The translations under genes were made by a program, and so were the position numbers. A stretch of DNA of 64,000 nucleotides from Halobacillus karajensis (lineage in GTDB: Bacteria > Bacillota > Bacilli > Bacillales > Halobacillaceae). Every line of letters starts with the position of its first letter. Positions within the stretch are counted from its first letter, which is position 1. This document shows positions 9,053 through 17,996 of this stretch, in pieces. A model generated the notes under the pieces. The model was not told the DNA's origin. It ran no database searches and saw nothing but the letters and a program-made list of their open reading frames with translations. The stretch spans positions 104,681-168,680 of the forward strand of contig NZ_FNWW01000008.1 in the NCBI RefSeq assembly GCF_900108515.1, given 5' to 3'.

Positions 9053-10105
9053 TTGAAGAAGAAACTATTAACGGCAGCAGTAACTGGAGCTCTATTCACT
9101 TTTGGATCATTTTATGCGGGAACCGGAACAATTTTGGCAGGGGACAACGGCCCGAATGGACCGAATTATAATGGCAATGAAACGATAAAAAATGAACGTC
9201 TGCACTCATACGAAGAAATGGTCAGTTACTTAGAAAAATTGGATCAGCGTTCAGAAGCCCTCCAGCTAGAGGTGTATGGCGAATCTGTTAAAAAAAGGGA
9301 TCTATACTTAGCTAAATTCGGTATGAATGAAGACAACCCTACCATTTTGTTCCTCACTCAGCAGCATGGTAATGAAACGTTAACGACAGAAGGTGCGCTG
9401 GAAGTCATTAAATACTTGTCCTCAAACGGAAAAAATGTAAAAGAAATACTTGAAAATGTGAATGTCTTGATAGCACCAAGGCTTAATGTTGATGGAGCTG
9501 AAGGGGACGTGAATTTTTCCTTGGAGGATTACGTCTCGGGGACTCACACCCGCTATAATGCGAACGAGGTCGATTTAAACCGCGATCATGTGGACCGCAA
9601 TCAACCTGAAACCAAAGCGTTGCATGAAAATGTTTTACAGAAGTATCAACCAGATTATATGATCGACCTCCATCATCAGGGTACCCAAACTACTTTGGGG
9701 GATACGGGAGAGCTTGTCTCAGGTTCCATTCTGTATCCTACAAATGATGAGGTAGATTCAGTAGTCCGGGAACAATCGAAAAAACTGGGAGCTGTCGTAT
9801 ATAATGCTGTACAGTCCAAAGGCTATGGTCTTTTATCTAAATATCCTGGAGGAAGTGCGCAAACGATCAGCAGAAATGGGTTGGCTGCCGAGTACGGAAT
9901 TTCTACGCTTTTACTAGAAATGAGAGGCATGGCTGATCATTATCGAGAAGATTATGTGTTAGGGCAAAAGAGTAATGGTTATTTGATTCAACAAGCCGTT
10001 ACAGCTATGAAAGCTTCATTAAATGCGTTAGCTGACGGTTCTATTGAATCTGCAGACACTTCTTTTTGGGATACGTTACCCGAAAGCAATTATGATGGAG
10101 AATAA
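9053..10105 (+). CDS. Secreted zinc carboxypeptidase, M14 family
   Basis: Exported metallopeptidase expected to cut C-terminal residues or peptidoglycan-type peptides; substrate unknown. The signal peptide is clear: KKK, then LLTAAVTGALFTFGSFYAG, then a cleavage region near residues 25-30. Mature-domain motifs fit M14: zinc ligands in QQHGNE and in DLHHQG, the substrate Arg/Asn region APRLNVDGAEGD and DLNRDH, and the catalytic Glu in LLLEMRG. At 350 residues it is a single catalytic domain without cell-wall-binding repeats. TTG 9053 is preferred over ATG 9047 because AGGAGG (9041-9046) touches that ATG but stands 6 bases from the TTG. It stands alone, with terminators on its right side. Confidence 0.85.
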   Translation: MKKKLLTAAVTGALFTFGSFYAGTGTILAGDNGPNGPNYNGNETIKNERLHSYEEMVSYLEKLDQRSEALQLEVYGESVKKRDLYLAKFGMNEDNPTILFLTQQHGNETLTTEGALEVIKYLSSNGKNVKEILENVNVLIAPRLNVDGAEGDVNFSLEDYVSGTHTRYNANEVDLNRDHVDRNQPETKALHENVLQKYQPDYMIDLHHQGTQTTLGDTGELVSGSILYPTNDEVDSVVREQSKKLGAVVYNAVQSKGYGLLSKYPGGSAQTISRNGLAAEYGISTLLLEMRGMADHYREDYVLGQKSNGYLIQQAVTAMKASLNALADGSIESADTSFWDTLPESNYDGE

Positions 10106-10138
10106 AGATAGGTGCTAAAGTTGGAGAATTATGTATAT

Positions 10139-10172
10139 AGACGCAATCCCTTATAAGGGATTGCGTCTTTTC
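10139..10172 (+). terminator. Terminator after the M14 peptidase
   Basis: A perfect 14-bp stem (AGACGCAATCCCTT and its mirror) with a 2-base AT interior ends in TCTTTT. Confidence 0.85.
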
Positions 10173-10221
10173 ATTTCAGGGGCTGGATCATGACGAGCTT
10201 CATTTATTTTATAACTAGAAT

Positions 10222-10268
10222 CGAAAGAACCTCCCATGAGTTGAAAGCACTCTTGGGGGGTCTTTTTT
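10222..10268 (+). terminator. Second terminator-like hairpin
   Basis: ACCTCCCATGAGT pairs with ACTCTTGGGGGGT (one or two mismatches or G-T pairs) and is followed by CTTTTTT. It probably insulates nasB. Confidence 0.55.
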
Positions 10269-10323
10269 ATCCATAGATTCTATTCCCTTCAGTAACACGA
10301 ACTTCTTTTTCACTGAAAAACTT

Positions 10324-10340
10324 TGTTAGGTTTCCTTACA
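10324..10340 (+). promoter_or_regulatory. TnrA/GlnR-type box of the nasB operon
   Basis: TGTTAGGTTTCCTTACA is an exact match to TGTNA-N7-TNACA, the site bound by TnrA under nitrogen limitation. A TTAAAC candidate -10 starts 45 bases after the box start, placing the box centre near -49, the usual TnrA activation position. The same box and spacing recur before nirB at 49893. Confidence 0.88.
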
Positions 10341-10447
10341 TAGTGTGTGATATATAGAAATGGTAATGTTAAACTTTGAATCTAATAGCAATATTTTCAT
10401 TCAATATATGCTGCTTTTAAAGCTTTACAACTGCTGGAGGTTTAAAA

Positions 10448-12817
10448 ATGGGAAAGCAAAAACTAGTGGTCATTGGAAACGGAATGGCTGGCGTACGTTG
10501 CGTGCAAAACATTCTGAATGAAAATGCAAATCTCTTTAAAATCACTATTTTTGGGAGAGAGCCACATTCAAATTATAGTCGAATTATGCTCTCTTCTGTC
10601 TTGCAAGGGGAAACTTCGTTTGACGATATAGTGATCCATCCAAAAAGTTGGTATGAAGAAAATAATATACAACTTTTCTCCGGGGAAACGGTAACGGAAA
10701 TAGACAAGGATCATAAGTGTGTCAAAACTGACAAATTGAGAGAAGTATCCTATGACAAATTGATTATAGCCACTGGCTCGTCACCTATAATTTTACCACT
10801 CCCTGGATCAGATAGAGAAGGGGTGATGTCCTTTCGTACAATAGAAGACTGTCACCGAATGGTGGAGGTATCAAAAAAGCATAAGAAGGCAGTAGTCATT
10901 GGTGGAGGACTTTTAGGCCTGGAAGCAGCCAGAGGTTTATTAAATATTGGGATGGAGGTAGATGTGGTCCACAAATCTCGGTTTCTAATGGAAAAACAAC
11001 TCGATCAAGAAGCCTCGTTGATGCTTCAAACGGAATTGGAGAACCAAGGGATGCATTTTTTATTTGAAAAAGATACAGAGGAAATAGTTGGAGGGAAACG
11101 CGTAGAAGGGATTCGTTTTAAAGATGGGGATTATGTGGAAACTGATCTCGTTGTCATGGCTGTTGGAGTAAGGCCGAATATTAAGTTGGCACAAAAAAGC
11201 AAGATTGAAACGAACAAGGGCATTCTGGTTGATGATTTTCTGGCTACACGGTCTAGGGATATTTATGCTGTTGGAGAGTGTGCGGAGCATGAAGGAATGG
11301 TCTATGGGTTAGTTAAACCACTGTATGAGCAAGGGGAAGTATTAGCCCAGCATCTATGTGGAAATAATCCCTCCGGCTACCGTGGCACCGTTCTTTCTAC
11401 GCAGTTAAAAATATCTGGTATTGATGTTTTTTCTGTTGGCCAGTTTATAGAGGACCGAACCTCTAAAACGATACATTATCAAAATGAATGGGATGCTGTT
11501 TACAAAAAAGTGGTTTTTCGAGGGAACAAAGTCATCGGTGCTGTGCTCTTCGGGGATACACGTTTGGGACCAAGTCTCTTAGATTCGATCGTGAAGCAAA
11601 GGGTGATAGCTGATAAGGATAAAGCTTCCTTGTTGGAATCCCCAAATCCGAGTGATTCTTTTGTTGCTTCCTTACCGGTTAGTGAAAATATTTGTACATG
11701 CAATAGTGTTTCTAAGAGGACAATCATTCATACTGTCCAGCAGGACGAATTGACAACCATTGAAGAGGTGAAAAACTGTACGAAAGCTTCCAGCTCATGT
11801 GGAGGATGCAAGTCTGCCGTTTCAGACCTGCTCGATTATATTCATAGTGAGCATTTTAACGAAGGGGCAGAACAAAGGTCATCCTTGTGTCATTGCACAT
11901 CTTTAGATGAAGATGAGATTGTTAGGCAAATACAGCTGAACCACCTTTCTACATTACAAGAGGTCATGGATGCGCTTGATTGGAAATTTGAAAAAGGATG
12001 CTCCACTTGCCGTCCTGCATTGGAGTTTTATTTGGGCATCATTTTTACAGAGTATGAGATGGAAAATGAACATTCTTTTCTTAATGAACGGATGAATGCA
12101 ACTCTTCAAAAAGACGGCACATATGCTGTTACCCCCCAGTTTTATGGAGGAGTGCTTGACGGGGATCAGTATATAAAAATTTCAAAAGTGGTGGAAAAAT
12201 ACCCCAGGACCAAGGTCGCTATTTCCAGTGACCAAAATGTTCATATTTTAGGGGTAAGAGAGGAAGAGTTAGAGGGGGTTTGGGCTGCTCTTGACATGCC
12301 CCTCCGTTCTTTTAATGAAAATATGGTTCATGTTACGAATACGGGCATTGGAGAATATAGCTGTCTTTGCGATCAAGATCCTTCCCTAAGATTGTCGGAA
12401 GAAATAGAACGAAAAACATCTTATTTAAGGCTGCCGAATCGAATCAAAGTCGGGATATCCCCCTGCTTGCATAAAGGAGTAGATTCTATAACCAAAGATA
12501 TTGGAGTCATAAGGATGAATCAGGGGTGGGAGATTTATGTTGGAGGAAGTGGCGACAAACATGCCCAGGCAGGTGAATTGCTATATGTAGTTGGTATGGA
12601 TAAGAAAGCTAGCGAGATCATTCGTGGATTTATCGAGTATTACAGGGAGTCTGCTAATTATCTTGAACCCGTATGGCGATGGGTGAATCGAATAGGGGTG
12701 GTTCACATAAGAGAAGCGCTATTAGATGAAGAGCTCCTTAACCATTTCCTTCAAAATTTAGACCAACATGTAATCCAAAGGAAACATAAATTAACCAAAA
12801 GTTTATTCGTTCAATGA
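10448..12817 (+). CDS. nasB: Assimilatory nitrate reductase electron-transfer subunit (NasB), NirB paralogue
   Basis: Passes electrons from NAD(P)H through FAD and iron-sulfur centres to NasC. The 789 residues are built like nitrite reductase NirB: an FAD/NAD-binding half (VVIGNGMAGVRC, VVIGGGLLGLEAARGLL, DIYAVGECAEH; about 1-400), two BFD-type [2Fe-2S] domains (CTCNS...CGGC about 416-465; CHC...CSTC about 480-540), and a C-terminal sulfite/nitrite-reductase-like region. In that last region two of the four siroheme/4Fe-4S cysteines seen in the nirB copy at 49994 are gone: its C630, C636, C670, C674 correspond here to G633, C639, C673, G677. This fits an electron-transfer subunit rather than a nitrite reductase. 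First gene of nasB-nasC-nasA, 42 bases before nasC, behind a TnrA box. B. subtilis NasB is likewise a NirB relative. Confidence 0.88.
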   Translation: MGKQKLVVIGNGMAGVRCVQNILNENANLFKITIFGREPHSNYSRIMLSSVLQGETSFDDIVIHPKSWYEENNIQLFSGETVTEIDKDHKCVKTDKLREVSYDKLIIATGSSPIILPLPGSDREGVMSFRTIEDCHRMVEVSKKHKKAVVIGGGLLGLEAARGLLNIGMEVDVVHKSRFLMEKQLDQEASLMLQTELENQGMHFLFEKDTEEIVGGKRVEGIRFKDGDYVETDLVVMAVGVRPNIKLAQKSKIETNKGILVDDFLATRSRDIYAVGECAEHEGMVYGLVKPLYEQGEVLAQHLCGNNPSGYRGTVLSTQLKISGIDVFSVGQFIEDRTSKTIHYQNEWDAVYKKVVFRGNKVIGAVLFGDTRLGPSLLDSIVKQRVIADKDKASLLESPNPSDSFVASLPVSENICTCNSVSKRTIIHTVQQDELTTIEEVKNCTKASSSCGGCKSAVSDLLDYIHSEHFNEGAEQRSSLCHCTSLDEDEIVRQIQLNHLSTLQEVMDALDWKFEKGCSTCRPALEFYLGIIFTEYEMENEHSFLNERMNATLQKDGTYAVTPQFYGGVLDGDQYIKISKVVEKYPRTKVAISSDQNVHILGVREEELEGVWAALDMPLRSFNENMVHVTNTGIGEYSCLCDQDPSLRLSEEIERKTSYLRLPNRIKVGISPCLHKGVDSITKDIGVIRMNQGWEIYVGGSGDKHAQAGELLYVVGMDKKASEIIRGFIEYYRESANYLEPVWRWVNRIGVVHIREALLDEELLNHFLQNLDQHVIQRKHKLTKSLFVQ

Positions 12818-12859
12818 AGATTGTACGTAAAAATAGTTTAGATGGAAGGGTGAAGCCGT

Positions 12860-15031
12860 TTGACTGAATTAATGCTAAAATACTTTCGGACTAAGCAGCA
12901 AGAGGTACAATCACAGAAAGTTTACGATACCCAATGCCCATTTTGCAGTATGCAGTGCAAAATGCAACTGATTGAACAAAGGGTTGTTTCGAGGAGAAAT
13001 TACAAAACGGTCGGTAAGGACAATCCCACAACAAACGGGCGACTTTGCATAAAAGGTATGAGTGCTCATCAGCATGCCTTACACCATGAACGGATAAAAC
13101 AACCGATGTTGAAGGTGGACGGGGAGTTTGTACCCATAACATGGAAGAAGGCCCTGGGACATATCAGAGAAAAATATACTGCCATTCAGAGGGAGGATGG
13201 TTTAGATGCATTATCAGTATACGGAAGCGCCTCTCTCACGAACGAGGAAGCCTATTTATTAGGTAAATTTGCTCGGGTCGCTTTAAAGACAAAACATATT
13301 GATTATAATGGCCGTTTGTGTATGGCTTCCGCAGCCACTGGTGCGAATCAAACCTTCGGAATGGATCGGGGATTCACGAACACCTTGCAAGAGGTTCCCT
13401 ATACACGCTGTATCATACTTGCTGGAACTAATCTTGCGGAGTGTCAACCAACGGCCATGCCGTATTTTGAAAAGGCGAAAGAGAATGGCGCTTTTATCAT
13501 TGCCATAGATCCTCGTGAAACGGCAACAACTAAAGCTGCTGATTTGCACTTAAAAAATAAACCAGGTACAGATGCAGCTTTGGCCAATGGACTATTGAAA
13601 ATATTAATCGAAGAACAAATGATTGATCAATCATTCATCCAAAAACGTGTGAATGGGTTTGAAGAAGTTAGAGAGTACCTTTCTTCTATCGAAATAGAAG
13701 AAATTGAATCAATAACTGATCTATCAAAAGAGGAATTATACCAGGCGGCCAGCATTTTTGGTCAAGAAGAATCAGGTATGATTTTTACTGCCAGAGGCAT
13801 AGAACAACAAACGGATGGTACAGCGGCTGTTCGTGGCTTTTTAAATATTTTATTAGCGACAGGGAAAATAGGCAAGGCTAACTCGGGATATGGGGCAATT
13901 ACTGGACAAGGGAACGGTCAGGGAGCCAGGGAGCACGGGCAAAAGGCGGATCAGCTCCCTGGTTACCGATCCATTGAAAAAGAGGAGGACCGTGCTTATA
14001 TTTCCAAAGTCTGGGGAGTAGAGGAAAAGGACTTGCCCGGCAAAGGGGTATCGGCCTACGAGATGTTCGAGAAAGCCTATGAAGGAACAATTTCCGGGAT
14101 GTTTATAATGTGTTCTAATCCGGTTGTTTCTCATCCAAATGCAAATTTTGTAGAAAAAGCATTGAAGAACCTTAAGTCCCTTATTGTGGTCGATATGTTT
14201 ATCTCTGAGACTGCGAAATTGGCTGATTTAATCCTGCCTGCTTCTTCATACTTAGAGGATCAGGGGACTATGACCAATGTTGAAGGAAGGGTAACCCTTA
14301 GAGAAGCGAACCGCCCCCTACCAGGTAACGTAAAGCATGATTGGCAAATCATTTGTGACATGGCTAAGGTTCTTGGAAAAGGAGATTACTTTTCCTTCAC
14401 TACAGCAGAAGAAATCTTTGAGGAATTAAGAGTGGCCAGCCGTGGCGGTAAAGCGGATTACTTTGGGATAACTTATGAGAAATTGAGAAAGGAAGACGGG
14501 ATATTATGGCCATGTCCAAGTGTAGAACATAGGGGGACGGAAAGGTTATTCGAAGACTCTTTTGCACACAAAGATGGAAGGGCAAAGATGGCCGCTATTA
14601 GCAATCTCCCTCGTGTTCCAAAACAATCTCAAAGTAAAAAGTACCCTTTATTATTAACGACGGGGCGAGTGATGTCTCAATATCTTACAGGTGAGCAGAC
14701 AAGAAAAAGCTCCACTTTAGTCGCGAGGAACTTTGAATCTTTCATGGAAATTCATCCGCATACAGCGAAAAAATATCAGCTCGAAGACCATTCTGTAGTA
14801 AAAGTTGAATCCAAAACAGGCCATATAAAGGTTAGATGCAAATGGTCTATGAAAATAAGAAAAGATACAGTGTTTGTTCCTTTTCATTGGGTTGGAACAC
14901 AAAATGTAAACAAATTAGTTTCCGATGATCTGGATCCTTCCTGCAAAATGCCAGGATTTAAAGTGATAGCTGTGAGAGTCAGCAAAGCTTCGAGCGATGG
15001 AAATGAAGAAATGGTTTACCCTGACGAATAA
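12860..15031 (+). CDS. nasC: Assimilatory nitrate reductase catalytic subunit (NasC)
   Basis: Reduces nitrate to nitrite at a molybdenum bis-MGD centre in the cytoplasm. The 723 residues open with the [4Fe-4S] motif CPFCSMQC and, further on, NGRLCIKG, followed by the molybdopterin oxidoreductase core (ALGHIREKY, YGSASLTNEEAYLLGKFAR, NGRLCMASA). Cofactor-binding motifs include GTNLAECQP, the DPRET region, and GAITGQGNGQGAREHGQKADQLPGYR (positions about 345-370). The C-terminal dinucleotide-binding domain has LLLTTGRVMSQYLTGEQTRKS. The TTG at 12860 is taken as start (GGAAGGGTG about 8 bases upstream); an in-frame ATG follows at 12872. It lies between nasB and nasA, only 22 bases from the latter. 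The pairing with NasB rather than a NapB or NarH partner makes this the soluble assimilatory type. Confidence 0.92.
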   Translation: MTELMLKYFRTKQQEVQSQKVYDTQCPFCSMQCKMQLIEQRVVSRRNYKTVGKDNPTTNGRLCIKGMSAHQHALHHERIKQPMLKVDGEFVPITWKKALGHIREKYTAIQREDGLDALSVYGSASLTNEEAYLLGKFARVALKTKHIDYNGRLCMASAATGANQTFGMDRGFTNTLQEVPYTRCIILAGTNLAECQPTAMPYFEKAKENGAFIIAIDPRETATTKAADLHLKNKPGTDAALANGLLKILIEEQMIDQSFIQKRVNGFEEVREYLSSIEIEEIESITDLSKEELYQAASIFGQEESGMIFTARGIEQQTDGTAAVRGFLNILLATGKIGKANSGYGAITGQGNGQGAREHGQKADQLPGYRSIEKEEDRAYISKVWGVEEKDLPGKGVSAYEMFEKAYEGTISGMFIMCSNPVVSHPNANFVEKALKNLKSLIVVDMFISETAKLADLILPASSYLEDQGTMTNVEGRVTLREANRPLPGNVKHDWQIICDMAKVLGKGDYFSFTTAEEIFEELRVASRGGKADYFGITYEKLRKEDGILWPCPSVEHRGTERLFEDSFAHKDGRAKMAAISNLPRVPKQSQSKKYPLLLTTGRVMSQYLTGEQTRKSSTLVARNFESFMEIHPHTAKKYQLEDHSVVKVESKTGHIKVRCKWSMKIRKDTVFVPFHWVGTQNVNKLVSDDLDPSCKMPGFKVIAVRVSKASSDGNEEMVYPDE

Positions 15032-15053
15032 CTAGAATGGGAGGAAGTATAGC

Positions 15054-16517
15054 ATGGGAAAATCGTATGAAGGAAATCGACACATACTGATCATGTCAAC
15101 ATTGGCATTCTTTGTAAGTGTAATGGTATGGTTCAACATGGCTCCCTTTAATTCTACCATAATGAAACAAATGGGTATTAGCAAAGATGAAATAGGGGTA
15201 TTGATGCTGGTTAATCTGGGTTTAGCTATACCTGCCAGAATCATTATGGGGCAATGGGTAGATCGATTTGGTCCTACAAAAGTATTTTCTTCCTTGCTAA
15301 TGGTTATGAGTATTCCGTGTTTTGTCTTTGCTTTTGGAAATTCATATGAACAACTGCTCCTTTCTCGTCTCTTGTTGGGGAGCATTGGGGCGAGCTTTGT
15401 TATAGGTATTCGAATGATTTCGGAATGGTTTCCTCAAAAGAGCATGGGGCTTGTTCAGGGAATTTATGCAGGGTGGGGGAATTTTGGGTCGGCTATGGCT
15501 TCTTTTTCCCTTCCTTTGCTTGCCTTGATTTTCGGAGGAGAGAGTGGTTGGAGATATGCGATTGCTCTAACTGGCCTTCTTGCTTTGATCTATGGATTGA
15601 TTTTTTATAGAAAAGTGGCCGATGCTCCCCCTGGAAAGGAATTTAAACGTTCCCCATCTTCTGGGATGATGAGAGTAAATAGTCATTCTGACCTTATTAT
15701 ACTAGTGTTTCTTATTTTTCCAATCTATGGAGGAGTCGCTTTACTTGTATGGTCTCTGCAACGTATGATGTTGCTATCTTTAGCGTGGGCAGTTAGCTTA
15801 TATGCGTTCCTTGGGGTGTTTTACTTGGTCCATGTCATCAAAATTTGGATTTCAAACCGGTCGTATTTAAATGGAAAAGTTCCGAGCGGTGAGCAAAATT
15901 CGATGAAACTAGTCGGTGTATTAAGTCTTGCCTATTTTTCTACGTTTGGTGCTGAGTTAGCTGTTATTTCAATGCTGCCTATGTTTTTTCAAGGGAATTT
16001 TGCTTTAGGTGCTATAGGTGGAGGGATGATTGCCAGCAGCTTTGCATTTACTAATTTAGTTGCGCGTCCCGCAGGGGGATGGTTAAGTGATAGATTCGGT
16101 CGCAAAAAGATATTGGTGATGTTGTTACTTCTGTTATCTATCTTATATTTTAGCATGTCCTCTTTATCAGGTGACTGGCCGTTAATACTTGCCGTTCTAT
16201 TGACGATGAGCTGCTCCATGGTCGGACAGGCTGCATCCGGATCCGTTTTTTCAATGGTACCTCTTGTTAAGAAGAGCCAGACAGGCCAAGTTGCAGGTAT
16301 AGTTGGCGCCTATGGAAATATTGGATCTGTTTGTTTCTTGGCCGTACTTAACCTCCTGTTTCCATCCTTTTTCTTTATCACCATTGGGGTCTTTGCCTTC
16401 CTTTGTTCTATTTCCTCGTTCCTTATAAAAGAACCAGGGCCTAAAAATGATGTTCAAGAGCGGATAAACTCAGTAAATAACTACCGATACCCGACTGAAA
16501 TAAGGCAAAAAGTTTAA
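15054..16517 (+). CDS. nasA: MFS nitrate/nitrite transporter (NasA/NarK family)
   Basis: Imports nitrate across the cytoplasmic membrane. The 487-residue, 12-segment major facilitator protein has the nitrate-nitrite porter glycine-rich motifs in both halves (YAGWGNFGSAMA and GIVGAYGNIGSVC) and MFS loop motifs (GQWVDRFGPTK, GGWLSDRFGRKK). The substrate-binding arginines are probably those in RMISEWF and NLVARPAGG. ATG 15054 has GGGAGG upstream. It ends the TnrA-driven nas operon and is followed by a terminator at 16623. Direction (uptake versus exchange) cannot be read, but clustering with the assimilatory enzyme argues for uptake. Confidence 0.9.
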   Translation: MGKSYEGNRHILIMSTLAFFVSVMVWFNMAPFNSTIMKQMGISKDEIGVLMLVNLGLAIPARIIMGQWVDRFGPTKVFSSLLMVMSIPCFVFAFGNSYEQLLLSRLLLGSIGASFVIGIRMISEWFPQKSMGLVQGIYAGWGNFGSAMASFSLPLLALIFGGESGWRYAIALTGLLALIYGLIFYRKVADAPPGKEFKRSPSSGMMRVNSHSDLIILVFLIFPIYGGVALLVWSLQRMMLLSLAWAVSLYAFLGVFYLVHVIKIWISNRSYLNGKVPSGEQNSMKLVGVLSLAYFSTFGAELAVISMLPMFFQGNFALGAIGGGMIASSFAFTNLVARPAGGWLSDRFGRKKILVMLLLLLSILYFSMSSLSGDWPLILAVLLTMSCSMVGQAASGSVFSMVPLVKKSQTGQVAGIVGAYGNIGSVCFLAVLNLLFPSFFFITIGVFAFLCSISSFLIKEPGPKNDVQERINSVNNYRYPTEIRQKV

Positions 16518-16890
16518 ATGGAAAACTTTTATCAAGGAATGGGCCACATAATTTTAGTGGTTTCAATCTTTAACTAATTCTTTGACTTGATTGATTAAAC
16601 ATTCATTCCTCATTCTAAATCGAAAAATCCTCTTATTTGTTCATTGAACTTTTAGGAGGATTTTTTTGTCCACTCGCTTTCGATAATTAGAGGGTTTCCA
16701 TAAGTGATCGGATAGGGACACATATTATCCGCTTCTACGTTTGGTGGGGCCCTCGTTTTTATATACTCACAAAAACACTACAAATTGCCTGTTGTGCAAT
16801 AATTCTCATTTTGCAACCATATAAATGTGGAAGCTTTTACAAAAAATATATCCATTTTATTTGGAAAGAAGGTGTACGCATAAGCGTTTT
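16518..16890. other. Intergenic region between nasA and the TetR regulator
   Basis: Holds the nas operon terminator (16623-16668) and the undefined TetR promoter region. The in-frame ATG at 16825 lacks a ribosome binding site and is not used as start. Confidence 0.55.
16623..16668 (+). terminator. Terminator of the nas operon
   Basis: AAAAATCCTC pairs with GAGGATTTTT around a long interior with partial pairing, followed by TTTTTTG. Confidence 0.6.
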
Positions 16891-17508
16891 ATGATGAGCA
16901 AACAAAGCTTACGTGAATTAAAAAAGGAAGCGACGGGACATGCGTTGGCTGATGCGGCGTTCGAACTTGCCATTGATCGAGGGTTGGATGGGTTCACCGT
17001 CGATGATATTGTCCAACGAGCTGTTTACTCCAGAAGAACGTTCGCAAACCACTTTTCCTGCAAGGAAGAAGCGGTGGCGACAGCAGCTCTGACCTTCAAA
17101 TCCACCAAGGAAGCCGAAGATTTGATTGGTGACATGTCTGAAAACACTCCTTTACTCGACATGCTGTACCATATGATGAAGATGCAGATGACAGCAGACC
17201 ATTTTTGGAAAATGCGTAAACTCGTGTCTCTTTCGAGACGAAATCCGACGCTCGTCCCCTATATTCTTAGCGCCTTACAGCGATTGAAAAAATCGGCGCA
17301 GCAGATTTTAACTGAATTATCTCATGGTCGTTACTCTAACGAGCACATCCATCTTCTTGTTGGCGCTGTTTATGGGGCTATACAGCCTTTGTACGACGGC
17401 AGCTTGGATGTATCATTACCAGGCGAGTCGGCATCGGAAACATCTGAGGCTATATCGTACGAACAATATGTAGACACGATTTTTAATTATTTGCGAAACG
17501 GATTTTAA
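16891..17508 (+). CDS. TetR/AcrR family transcriptional regulator
   Basis: A 205-residue repressor type. The N-terminal helix-turn-helix is clear: ALADAAFELAIDRGLDGFTVDDIVQRAVYSRRTFANHFSCKEE compresses the usual TetR pattern, with the recognition helix at SRRTFANHF. The C-terminal part is a helical ligand domain without recognisable subfamily features. The start is placed at the ATG-ATG pair 16891/16894, because TetR proteins begin about 10 residues before the first helix. The longer frame from 16825 has no ribosome binding site. It precedes the ferredoxin-P450 pair by about 110 bases, same strand, so it is probably their local regulator; the inducer is unknown. Confidence 0.82.
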   Translation: MMSKQSLRELKKEATGHALADAAFELAIDRGLDGFTVDDIVQRAVYSRRTFANHFSCKEEAVATAALTFKSTKEAEDLIGDMSENTPLLDMLYHMMKMQMTADHFWKMRKLVSLSRRNPTLVPYILSALQRLKKSAQQILTELSHGRYSNEHIHLLVGAVYGAIQPLYDGSLDVSLPGESASETSEAISYEQYVDTIFNYLRNGF

Positions 17509-17622
17509 AAACACTGATCCCAGCACAGGACCAGATATCTTTTATCGGAGCGGATTTTTTATTTTCTTCTTTTTGATGTGTGGCTAATACCATATCCATT
17601 GGAGAAATACGGAGGTGTGACG

Positions 17623-17853
17623 ATGGGGAAATATGCAATCATTCATCGCGAATCATGTATTGGGTGCGGAAATTGCGAGGTTGTAGCACCAGAGCTTTTT
17701 GAACTTGATGAAGAGATGATAGCGTTTGTGAAATTAGATCACAATCAGGGGTCCATCCCAATACCTAAAGGGAACATTGATTTTTTGGAAGAAGCTGTTG
17801 AAGAGTGTCCAACGGAATCCATAAAGGTATCTGACCAGCCATTTAATAAGTAA
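17623..17853 (+). CDS. fer: Single-cluster ferredoxin
   Basis: A 76-residue electron carrier with one iron-sulfur site: CIGCGNC early (the C-x2-C-x2-C set) and the distal CP in EECPTESI. The acidic surface, and the extended loop between cluster motifs with LDEEMIAFVKLDHN, match Bacillus Fer proteins. Start at ATG 17623 because GGAGGTG sits 5-6 bases before it; upstream in-frame residues are not conserved-looking. It stands directly before a cytochrome P450, and small ferredoxins of this kind feed bacterial P450s. It could also be a general cell ferredoxin. Confidence 0.88.
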   Translation: MGKYAIIHRESCIGCGNCEVVAPELFELDEEMIAFVKLDHNQGSIPIPKGNIDFLEEAVEECPTESIKVSDQPFNK

Positions 17854-17864
17854 GGTTCAATCGA

Positions 17865-17996
17865 ATGTACTTGGATGACTTAAAAGAAGAGGTTACTTTT
17901 GGAAAATCTCCACCCTACAGGGATAAAAAACAAGTAGAACACATAGGGGATCATCCCTTCATTTTGAAAGTTAAAGGAGAGTATCTTGATGGCTAA
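17865..17996 (+). CDS. Candidate 43-residue ORF bridging ferredoxin and P450 genes
   Basis: The frame starts 11 bases after the ferredoxin stop and ends with ATGGCTAA overlapping the P450 start by 8 bases, a pattern of translational coupling. The product is charged and has no membrane segment (starts MYLDDLKEEVTFGKSPPYRD, ends KVKGEYLDG). The Shine-Dalgarno is weak (TAAGG). I recognise no family. It may be a true small protein or a coupling frame, or chance. Confidence 0.4.
   Translation: MYLDDLKEEVTFGKSPPYRDKKQVEHIGDHPFILKVKGEYLDG

Larger units (their letters stand above)
10106..10447. other. Intergenic region before nasB
   Basis: Holds the M14 terminator, a second terminator-like hairpin, the TnrA box and the nasB promoter and leader. 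I see no gene in it. Confidence 0.7.

Noticed and set aside
10448..12817. nasB as a decaying nirB pseudogene
   Set aside because: The frame is intact, the FAD/NAD and BFD motifs are preserved, and it sits in a coherent nas operon; loss of siroheme ligands fits the known NasB role.
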